Positions 49,254 to 56,729 of a DNA stretch of 64,000 nucleotides are shown here, in pieces. The first letter of the stretch is position 1, and each line of letters starts with the position of its first letter. The notes beneath the pieces were generated by a model that saw nothing but the letters and a program-made list of their open reading frames with translations, had not been told where the DNA came from and searched no databases. This stretch comes from Phycisphaeraceae bacterium (GTDB lineage: Bacteria; Planctomycetota; Phycisphaerae; Phycisphaerales; UBA1924): contig JAHBXF010000001.1 in NCBI GenBank assembly GCA_019636615.1, positions 434,001 to 498,000 on the forward strand. Reading direction: 5' to 3'. The position numbers and the translations under genes are program-made.

Positions 49254-51212
49254 ATGGAGCACGCCCGGACCACGATTGATTTCTTTGCGCACCAGGAGAC
49301 GGCGCGGTCGAGGTCGCGCCGGCTGGTGGTGATGTACATCGCGGCGGTGGTGTTGATCTGCGGCGCGGTGGCGGCGGTGGCGTGGCAGGCGGCGGCGCTG
49401 GTGAACGACCCACGCACTGAATGGACAGCGTTGGCGTTGCCCGCGGGGATCGCCGCGCTGCTCACCGCGCTGACCATCATCGGCGGGACGCTCTACCGCG
49501 TTGCGGAGTTGCGTGGCGGGGGCGCAACGGTGGCGGCGGCGATGGGCGGTGTGCGTCTGAACGCATCGACGCGCGACGCGGACGAGCGTCGGGTGCTGAA
49601 CGTGGTCGAGGAGATGGCCATCGCCTCGGGGGTGCCGGTTCCGCCGGTGTATCTGCTGCCCGAGGAGCAGGGCATCAACGCGTTCGCGGCGGGGTATCAC
49701 ACGGGCGACGCGGTGATCGGGGTGACGCGCGGGTGTGTGCAGGGGCTGACGCGCGACGAGTTGCAGGGGGTGATGGCGCACGAGTTCAGCCATATTCTCA
49801 ACGGCGACATGCGGCTGAACATCCGGCTGATCGGGCTGCTCTACGGCATCGTGCTGCTGTCGATGACGGGGTATCTGATCCTGCGGTTTGTGCCCCGCGG
49901 CCTGATGGGGCGGCGCAGCAAAGACGCGGGGGCGGTGCTGGTGGCGGTGATCCTGATTGGGATCACGCTGGTCGTGATCGGGGCGGTGGGGTCGCTGGCG
50001 GCGCGGATCATTCAGGCGGCGGTGAGCCGGCAGCGCGAGTTTCTGGCCGATGCCGCGGCGGTGCAGTTTACCCGCAACCCGGACGGCATCGCGGGCGCGC
50101 TTCGGCGGATCGGCGGGGCCAGGAGCCGCGCGAAGGTGCGGCACCCGCGGGCGCAGGAGGCGGGGCACATGTTCTTCGGCGAGGCCATCGCCGGGGAGTC
50201 GTTCTTCGGCTCGATGCTGGCCTCGCACCCGCCGCTGAAGGAGCGCATCGGCCGCGTGCTGCCGTCGTGGGATGGCACGATGCTGCCGCCGCTGGTGCGC
50301 GTCGAGCCCACGGCGGCCAGAACGCGTGAGACATTGAACGTGCCCGGCGCGCCGGGGGCGGGCGGCGGGGTGCCCGCGGGCGCGGCGGCCATGCTGCCGC
50401 TGCTGGCCATGGCCGGGGATGCCACCCCGGCGCACGTGGCGCACGCGCGCGGGCTGGTGGCGGCGATACCCACGGAACTCAAAGAGGCGGCGCACGAGGC
50501 GTACGGCGCGAGGGCGGTGGTGTATGCGCTGCTGCTCGACAAGCGGCAGCGCGTGCGCGAGGCTCAGCAGAAGCACCTGGACGCGTGCGCGGATCATGGC
50601 GTGGCGGCCCTGACAGCCGTGCTGGCGCCCAAGGTTGCCGGGCTGGGGTGGGAACTGCGGCTGCCGCTGCTCGAGATGGCGCTGGGCGGACTGGCCGATC
50701 TCTCGCCCGAGCAGCACAAGGTCTTCCGCGTGAACATGCGCTCGCTGGCCGAGATGGACGGCGAGACGAACATCTTTGAATGGACACTGCTGCGGGTGGT
50801 GAACAAGCACCTGGACGAGCGATTCGGCGGCGGGAAGCGCGCGGTGACGCAGTATTACTCGCTGGGCAGGCTGGGCGGGCCGGTGAGCGTGCTGCTCTCG
50901 GCGGTTGCGTTCGCGGGCGCGCCCGACGAGGCGCGGGCCGCGCGGGCGTTTCTGATCGGCGCTGGCGCGCTCGACGGCGTGAAGACGCGGCTGGTGGCAC
51001 GGGCAGCGTGCACGCTGAGCACGCTGGAAGAGGCGCTGACGACGCTTGAGACGGTGGCGCCGCGCCTGAAGGTTGATCTGCTCAAGGCGTGCGCCCTGAT
51101 CGCCGCGGCGGACACGACCATCTCACCCGGTGAGGCCGAGTTGCTGCGGGCCGTGGCCGATTCGCTGGGTGTGCCCACCCCCCCGCTGCTGCCCGGACAA
51201 AGACTGGTGTGA
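49254..51212 (+). CDS. M48 family (HtpX-like) membrane metalloprotease
   Basis: 652 aa. Two N-terminal helices (VVMYIAAVVLICGAVAAVAW; LPAGIAALLTALTIIGGTLY), zinc site HEFSH at 176-180 in ELQGVMAHEFSHILNGDMRLN, further helices (GLLYGIVLLSMTGYLI, AVLVAVILIGITLVVIGAVG) and QREFLADAAAVQFTRNP with the third ligand Glu. The remaining ~330 residues are a C-terminal cytoplasmic extension with a TerB-like part (ACALIAAADTTISPGEAELL, then RAVADSLGVP). Likely works with LemA in membrane protein quality control. Confidence 0.9.
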   Translation: MEHARTTIDFFAHQETARSRSRRLVVMYIAAVVLICGAVAAVAWQAAALVNDPRTEWTALALPAGIAALLTALTIIGGTLYRVAELRGGGATVAAAMGGVRLNASTRDADERRVLNVVEEMAIASGVPVPPVYLLPEEQGINAFAAGYHTGDAVIGVTRGCVQGLTRDELQGVMAHEFSHILNGDMRLNIRLIGLLYGIVLLSMTGYLILRFVPRGLMGRRSKDAGAVLVAVILIGITLVVIGAVGSLAARIIQAAVSRQREFLADAAAVQFTRNPDGIAGALRRIGGARSRAKVRHPRAQEAGHMFFGEAIAGESFFGSMLASHPPLKERIGRVLPSWDGTMLPPLVRVEPTAARTRETLNVPGAPGAGGGVPAGAAAMLPLLAMAGDATPAHVAHARGLVAAIPTELKEAAHEAYGARAVVYALLLDKRQRVREAQQKHLDACADHGVAALTAVLAPKVAGLGWELRLPLLEMALGGLADLSPEQHKVFRVNMRSLAEMDGETNIFEWTLLRVVNKHLDERFGGGKRAVTQYYSLGRLGGPVSVLLSAVAFAGAPDEARAARAFLIGAGALDGVKTRLVARAACTLSTLEEALTTLETVAPRLKVDLLKACALIAAADTTISPGEAELLRAVADSLGVPTPPLLPGQRLV

Positions 51213-51266
51213 TCGCGCGGGGTGTGCGCGGCGAGCGGCGGTGGGCCTGCCCGCGGCACGGGCGCG

Positions 51267-52067
51267 TCAGGAAGGCTCCGCGGCGAGGGACGGCGCGTCT
51301 GAGAGCACGGCCTCGACGCCTGCGAAGAGCGCCTGCGCGGCCTGGGCGGGGTCATGCCCGCGCTGAAACTCGACGGTGAGAATGGGGATTCTCTGCGAGA
51401 GGCCCGCGAAGGTGCCCAGCGAGCCGGGTGTGCTGTAGCCCATGCTCGGGCGCACGTGCCAGCGGCTGTCGGTGCGTGCCGCGGCGCGGGCGAAGCGCTG
51501 GGCGGCGCGCTCGGCGGGGCCGTCGTAGTTGACAAATGGACCGGAGCGGATGGAGTGGAAGATGATGATGAGGTGCGGGCGCAGGGCCCGGATTTCGTCG
51601 AAGAGAAGCCTGGTTTCGGGCTGGCAGAGCGGGCTGTGGCCGTGCGCCGGCGATGGGGTGAAGCAGTCGGTGGGCCAGTTGCGGTTGAGGTCTATGCCCG
51701 CGCTGTTGCCGCGGGTGTTGGCGCGGGTGCCGTCTGGGTTGAGGTCGCGGATGAGGCGAACGGTGACGGCGCGCGAGGGAGACTGGGCGAGGATGGTGCG
51801 CAGCGGCTCGATGGCGTGCAGCGCTTCAGGCTCGTTGCCGTGGATGCTGCCGACGATGAGCACGCGGCGCGGGCCGGCGCCGATGGTGACAGCCTCGATG
51901 GGCTCGCCCAGCGCACTGCGGCCGATCTGCTGCCACGGGGCGCCGGCGGGTGCGCCGTGGCGCGGCAGGCCGACGCGGTCTGCGGGCGCGACGGTGCACG
52001 CGGGCAACGCGATGACGAACAGAAGAAGGAAGAGGCGGGTCACGGCGGGAGCGTATGGAGAGGACAA
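51267..52067 (-). CDS. M14-type zinc carboxypeptidase lipoprotein (murein peptide amidase-like)
   Basis: 266 aa. Lipoprotein signal with lipobox ALPAC followed by TVAP. M14 zinc site: GSIHGNEPEAL (His and Glu ligands) and LIIIFHSI (second His); substrate Arg/Asn in DLNRNWP; catalytic Glu in ILTVEFQRG. Size and motifs match MpaA/DUF2817-type enzymes that act on peptidoglycan tripeptides or similar. Outer or inner membrane attached by lipid. It diverges from the PEP-CTERM gene. Confidence 0.85.
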   Translation of the reverse strand: MSSPYAPAVTRLFLLLFVIALPACTVAPADRVGLPRHGAPAGAPWQQIGRSALGEPIEAVTIGAGPRRVLIVGSIHGNEPEALHAIEPLRTILAQSPSRAVTVRLIRDLNPDGTRANTRGNSAGIDLNRNWPTDCFTPSPAHGHSPLCQPETRLLFDEIRALRPHLIIIFHSIRSGPFVNYDGPAERAAQRFARAAARTDSRWHVRPSMGYSTPGSLGTFAGLSQRIPILTVEFQRGHDPAQAAQALFAGVEAVLSDAPSLAAEPS

Positions 52068-52291
52068 CAGGGGTGTGCAATGGGTCGGGGTCGGGCGGCG
52101 TTGCCCGAGAATACCTGGTGCTGGGGCTAGTGGGCGAGCCGGGCAGTGGTTATAGGGCCATTGCGTGCATGGTTTGGTCGCTTTGGGCCGCTTCGGCTAT
52201 GCACCCGAGCGGGTTGACTCTATACTCTGGAATACCTCGCGTGGCTCGCGTCTCGTCGCGTGCCGCGGTCGGGGCCTCAGGAGAGAGAGAC

Positions 52292-53230
52292 ATGAAGACG
52301 ACGACTGTGAGCGCTGCCCTTTCGGCCTTGTCGCTGTGCCTTTGCCCGGCGATGGGGCAGACGATCGCCCCCGAGTTTGCGAGCGACTACTCGTTCACCG
52401 ATCTCGGTTCGGCTTCGAACGTTCCTGCCAGTTACGGCGGGCTCTTCATCCGTCCCAGCGAGCCCAACACGCTGTACCTGGCCGGCTCGGCCAACACGGG
52501 CAACGGCGCTTTGTATGCGGTGCCGCTGTCGCGCGATGTTGACGGTCGCATCACGGGCTTTGCCGGCCCGGGCACCCGCGTGGCCGATGCGCCCAACAAC
52601 GACGGCGGCATCGTGCTCGATCCGGGCGGGCTGGTTTCGTTCGCACGATACCCGACGAACGCCTATGGGCAGATCGACCTTGCCACGGGCCTGGTGGTGA
52701 ACAACATCGATCTGACAGCCTTCGGCGTGGCCGCGAGTTCGTCCTCGGTGAACTTCATCCCAGCGAACTACCCCGGCGCGGGCGGCATGCGCATCGCTTC
52801 GTGGTCCGGCGGGCAGTACTACGAGATCGATTACTCCGTGGGCGCGGGCGGCATCATCAGCATCCACGGCGCAACGCAAGTGGTTGGTTCGACGCTGCCG
52901 GGCGGGCCCGAAGGGTTCGCTTATGTGCCGCTGGGCTCTGCCCAGTTTGCCAACCCCAGCATGATCGTGTCGGAATACAGCGCGGGCAGCGTTGCCGTGT
53001 ACGAGATGGATTCCAACGGCAACCCGATCATCGCTTCGCGCCGATTGTTCATGTCCGGGCTTACGGGCGCTGAGGGCGCCGCGATCGATCCTGTCACCGG
53101 CGCGTTCCTGTTCTCCACCTTCGGCGGCGGCAACCGCGTGGTGGTGGTCGATGGCTTCGAGGTTCCCGCGCCGGGCGCGCTGGCTCTTGCCGCGGGCGCC
53201 GGGCTTGTGGCGCTTCGTCGCCGCCGCTGA
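52292..53230 (+). CDS. secreted protein with PEP-CTERM-type sorting tail
   Basis: 312 aa from ATG 52292 (AGGAGAGAG upstream). Signal peptide (SAALSALSLCLCPAMG). The body looks like a beta-propeller (NTLYLAGSANTGNGALYAVP, GGIVLDPGGLVSFARYP). It ends VPAPGALALAAGAGLVALRRRR, the exact PEP-CTERM layout: motif, helix, basic tail, so it is probably processed by an exosortase/archaeosortase-type enzyme. Upstream frames reach 52055 but lack a signal peptide. Confidence 0.85.
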   Translation: MKTTTVSAALSALSLCLCPAMGQTIAPEFASDYSFTDLGSASNVPASYGGLFIRPSEPNTLYLAGSANTGNGALYAVPLSRDVDGRITGFAGPGTRVADAPNNDGGIVLDPGGLVSFARYPTNAYGQIDLATGLVVNNIDLTAFGVAASSSSVNFIPANYPGAGGMRIASWSGGQYYEIDYSVGAGGIISIHGATQVVGSTLPGGPEGFAYVPLGSAQFANPSMIVSEYSAGSVAVYEMDSNGNPIIASRRLFMSGLTGAEGAAIDPVTGAFLFSTFGGGNRVVVVDGFEVPAPGALALAAGAGLVALRRRR

Positions 53231-53269
53231 AACCCCCAAACTGAACATCGCGATGAATGAACGACCACA

Positions 53270-53295
53270 GGCGGGCCGCCGAGGCCCGCCTTTTT
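53270..53295 (+). terminator. rho-independent terminator of the PEP-CTERM gene
   Basis: GGCGGGCC-GCCGA-GGCCCGCC followed by TTTTT, 40 bases past the stop. Confidence 0.9.
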
Positions 53296-53349
53296 CATGC
53301 GCACACTCCGCGGCGCGCGATTTGGGGGCAGCACGGGCGGCGGGCGCGT

Positions 53350-54855
53350 TTATTTGTCCAGGCCGGTTCGGACGCGGATCCACCGGGCGATCTCGTCGAG
53401 CGCGGCGGGGGCGAAGGTCTCTTCGATCACCGCGTATTCGGCCGGTGCGCCGGTGACGGCGGTCTGAAAGAGGTGGTTGAGGCCGGGCAGCACCTTCGCT
53501 GTGACATCACGGTTGCCGCCATCGCGCAGGGCTTTCTCAATTTCGGGGAGGTTCTCGGCCGGGGGCACCTGCGTGTCGAGCGAGCCGATGAGCGCCAGCA
53601 CCGGCGCCTTCACGCGGCGCAGTGCCTCGCGGGGGTCGAGCAGAAGAAAACTGCGGAACCACGGGTTGTCCATCGATGCGATGGCCTGCTGCGCCGCGGC
53701 GGTCAGGTCGCCATCGCTCAACGGCTCCGCGCCGCCCGCCCGCCGCTGGCTCTCAATCAGGGCCTTGGTGGCGGCGATGACTTCGTCCTGCGGGGCGCGG
53801 CGTTCGAGAAGATCCATGAGCGCGCCGTGATGGGCCGTGACAGTGGCGATCTGATCTTCACCGATGCCCGAGGCGCGCATGATGGCGGCGGACTGGAGCG
53901 TGAGGATGTCACGCCCATTGATGCCCGTGCCCGCGAGAATGACGACGAAGGCGATATCGGCCGACCTGGACGCGGCGATGGGGCCCACGATGCCGCCTTC
54001 GCTGTGGCCGATCACACCGATGTTCCTGGCGTCGATCTCGGGCTGGGTGTGCAGAAATGCCACGGCGGCGAGCACATCCGCGGCGAAGTCATGGGCGGTA
54101 GACTGCGCGGTGCTGCCGCTCGAGCCGCCCACGCCGCGGTCGTCGGAGCGGAGCACGGCGATGCCGCGCCGGCTGAGGTGATCGGCCAGAACCCAGAAGG
54201 GCTTGTGTCCGAGGATGGTCTCGTCGCGGTCTTGGGGGCCCGAGCCGGTGATGAGCACAGCGACGGGGTGAGGGCCGTCGCCGGGTGGGATGGTGAGTGT
54301 GCCCGCCAGCGTGGTGCCGTCCTGGGCGTTGACATAGGTCACGTCGCGCTGCGTGTATGGGAATGGCGGCTTTGGTTCTTGCGGGCGCGAGGGGCCCACG
54401 GCAGCATCGGGCGCGATGCGCGTCATTGAAACGGGGAAGACGCCGCCCGATTGACGCAGTTCGCCCTTGGCGGACTGGCCGTCCGGGGCGAGCGCTGCGC
54501 TGAAACGGGCGTGGGCCTGCGGGGGCATCTGCGGCAGCGCCAGCACAAAGGCGATGCGTTCATGGCTCACGACCACCTCGGAGAGCGGGCCGTCTTTGAG
54601 CCCCTGCATGGGTATATCGAGCGTGCCGGCGGCGGGCGCGTCGCCCTGCGCCGGCGTGAGAAGCGCGACGAACTCGAGTTTCACGCCCGGCAGTTCGATC
54701 TCGCCCTTCCACCGCTGCGGCTCGCCCGCCCGGGCGACCGGCACCGCCGGTGTGACGTTGGTATCGGGCTGTGCTGGCGCGGCAGCGGCCAGTGCCGGGC
54801 ACGGCGCGAATACAAGCCACGCCGCGCACGCCATCGCCGGGGAGAGAATCTTCAT
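53350..54855 (-). CDS. exported alpha/beta hydrolase
   Basis: 501 aa from ATG 54855. Signal peptide (AMACAAWLVFAPCPALAA), a beta-rich N-terminal domain, then an alpha/beta hydrolase fold: VAVLITGSGPQDRDETI (oxyanion region), nucleophile Ser in GVIGHSEGGIVG, acid in LIGSLDTQVPP, and catalytic His in LPGLNHLF. Similar to the S9-like serine peptidase/esterase group acting on peptides or esters outside the cytoplasm. Frames to 54990 upstream are discarded. Divergent from the small membrane gene at 54996. Confidence 0.85.
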   Translation of the reverse strand: MKILSPAMACAAWLVFAPCPALAAAAPAQPDTNVTPAVPVARAGEPQRWKGEIELPGVKLEFVALLTPAQGDAPAAGTLDIPMQGLKDGPLSEVVVSHERIAFVLALPQMPPQAHARFSAALAPDGQSAKGELRQSGGVFPVSMTRIAPDAAVGPSRPQEPKPPFPYTQRDVTYVNAQDGTTLAGTLTIPPGDGPHPVAVLITGSGPQDRDETILGHKPFWVLADHLSRRGIAVLRSDDRGVGGSSGSTAQSTAHDFAADVLAAVAFLHTQPEIDARNIGVIGHSEGGIVGPIAASRSADIAFVVILAGTGINGRDILTLQSAAIMRASGIGEDQIATVTAHHGALMDLLERRAPQDEVIAATKALIESQRRAGGAEPLSDGDLTAAAQQAIASMDNPWFRSFLLLDPREALRRVKAPVLALIGSLDTQVPPAENLPEIEKALRDGGNRDVTAKVLPGLNHLFQTAVTGAPAEYAVIEETFAPAALDEIARWIRVRTGLDK

Positions 54856-54995
54856 CGCGGGCCTCCATTCAGGTTGCAGTTGCCGACCGACGTGCTCGAT
54901 GCGGGGGGAGTGCGCCCGCGGGTTCGCACGAATGTATGATGACGGCGCGGGGCACGCGCAGCCCGGCGCTGAACCCGCTGAAAGGGGCACGAGCC

Positions 54996-55238
54996 ATGAC
55001 GTTCGATGCGTTCCATACAGCGCTTCTCTGGTGTGCGGTGATCAACTACGCTGTGCTGCTGCTGTGGTTTGCTCTCTTTGCCTTCTGCCGCGGGTGGCTG
55101 GCGGGGTTCCACGGGCGCTGGTTTGCGCTTTCGCCCGAGCGGTTTGACGCCGCGCACTACGTGCTGATGGGCGTCTATAAACTCGGGATTCTTCTCTTCT
55201 TCATTGTGCCGTACGGTGTGCTGCACATCGTGAAGTGA
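54996..55238 (+). CDS. small inner-membrane protein (DUF6868-like)
   Basis: 80 aa from ATG 54996 (AAAGGGG upstream). Helices ALLWCAVINYAVLLLWFALF and YKLGILLFFIVPYGVLHIV; the linker FHGRWFALSPERFDAAHYVL, then MGVYK, has the form of a small uncharacterised membrane family I recall as DUF6868. Function unknown. Confidence 0.65.
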   Translation: MTFDAFHTALLWCAVINYAVLLLWFALFAFCRGWLAGFHGRWFALSPERFDAAHYVLMGVYKLGILLFFIVPYGVLHIVK

Positions 55239-55282
55239 ATGGGTGACGGGCATCGCCCTCCTGACGGGTGGCCGGTGCGCGG

Positions 55283-56497
55283 TCAGCGTGGCCGCCCCTC
55301 TTCGCTTGGGCGCTGGTCGTCGAGCCCGAGGCGGTTGAGAATCACGGGAATTGCGGGGGCGGGGGGCGTTTGAACGCCGCGCAGTTCATCGAGTTTCACA
55401 AGCAGCGTCCATCGTTTCACCATCGCCCGGTGGTCGGCCGCGAGTTCGACATGGTCTTCAACGCCAGCGATGCGCGTGGAGGCCGCGGGCACCATGCCAT
55501 CGCCCACAGTTTCCAGCGCGGCCTGGGCCTGCTGGGCGAGGGCCGCGGCACGCTCTTGGCCCAGAAGCGGCGCCCACTTCGAGGCGGCTTCATGGCGCAG
55601 AAACTCGGCGGCGGCCGCGGGCGTAAGCGTGCCGGCGATGGTGGTGATCTTCACGCCCTCTGGCAGGGGCTGCGCGTTGAGCGATCGCAGAAAGGCCGAG
55701 CCCGCCTTGAGGTCTTCCCCCGCCTCGCCCCGCCCGTCAACGGCGGCGCCGACAAGGCCCGTTCCTTCGCGGCTGGTGCCCTGCACGCGGCGCACCACCT
55801 GCTCGCGGGCGTCGGCCAAGGGCTGCAGCGACGCCATGTGCGTGCCCGCGTTGGGTGTGCCCAGCATGATGAGACGATCGACGATCGGGCCCGGCGCGGC
55901 CGAAGAGAGTGATGGCCGCGTGAGCGCATCTCGCGCAACGAGCCCGCCCATGGAGTGCGCAACGATGGAGATGCGCCTGACACCCATGGAGGCCAGACGA
56001 TCGCGGGCCTGAGCGAGGGCGGCGCCCGAGCGTGCGATGGCCTGGTCGTTGGGATAATCAAAGCGCACAACGGCCGCGCCGCGGTCGAGAAGGTGCGGTG
56101 TGAGTTCGTCGAAGATGGTGCCGGGTTCGTCCAGGCCGTGAACGAGCAGAACGATGCGCTCGGGGAGGGGCGCCGTCACGGCGGCAGGATCGCTGATGTC
56201 CTGCCACTCGATGGGTTGAGCCTCTGCCCGCACGGCGAAGCGCAGCGACGGCGCGTGGACCTGCCCATCAACCCCGAAGAGTTCGACGCGCGCGCGGGCG
56301 AGGAGTTGCGCCGCTACTTCCTCGGCTTCTTCTGACTTTGCTTTGAGCCACGCTTCCGCCCGCGCGGCGCGTTCCTTCCACGTTGTTACTTCACCGGCGT
56401 GCGGGGGCGGCCCGAGCGCGGCCGAAGCGCCGCACGCTGCCGGCACGGCCGACACCACCACTGCCACCTTCAACAACGAGGCGAGCCCTTCGAGCAT
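55283..56497 (-). CDS. alpha/beta hydrolase lipase-like lipoprotein
   Basis: 404 aa from the Met at 56497 (GGAA about 8 bases upstream), which opens a lipoprotein signal with VPAAC. Catalytic Ser in RRISIVAHSMGGLVARDALT, lipase lid region, MLGTPNAGTHMASL, VGDGMVP near the acid, and DHVELAADHRAM near the His. A helical N-terminal segment (KERAARAEAWLKAKSEEAEE) separates the lipid anchor from the enzyme. Likely an esterase or lipase bound to the membrane; frames further upstream are weak. Confidence 0.82.
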   Translation of the reverse strand: MLEGLASLLKVAVVVSAVPAACGASAALGPPPHAGEVTTWKERAARAEAWLKAKSEEAEEVAAQLLARARVELFGVDGQVHAPSLRFAVRAEAQPIEWQDISDPAAVTAPLPERIVLLVHGLDEPGTIFDELTPHLLDRGAAVVRFDYPNDQAIARSGAALAQARDRLASMGVRRISIVAHSMGGLVARDALTRPSLSSAAPGPIVDRLIMLGTPNAGTHMASLQPLADAREQVVRRVQGTSREGTGLVGAAVDGRGEAGEDLKAGSAFLRSLNAQPLPEGVKITTIAGTLTPAAAAEFLRHEAASKWAPLLGQERAAALAQQAQAALETVGDGMVPAASTRIAGVEDHVELAADHRAMVKRWTLLVKLDELRGVQTPPAPAIPVILNRLGLDDQRPSEEGRPR

Positions 56498-56729
56498 GCA
56501 TGATTGTTCCGCTTCCGCCATGCGGGGTTGCACAGCCGCCGCGCGAACACCCTCCTGTTGGCCGGCATACGAACTTGTCCCGAACCCAAGGGCCCGCATG
56601 CTCCTCCTCGCGGGTCATCTCCGCTGATCAAGCGTGCGGTGCAAGTTCTGTTTCACCCTGCTCGGCCGGGTCTGGCAAGGCCCGGAACCACTCACACCGG
56701 TGCGGGCGGCGCCGCCGGTGTGTCGCGCT

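Noticed and set aside
48408-50810. Extension of the lepB frame to 1367 aa
   Set aside because: It runs antisense through lemA and the M48 gene with Arg/His-rich composition; the signal-peptidase anchor begins at 48407.
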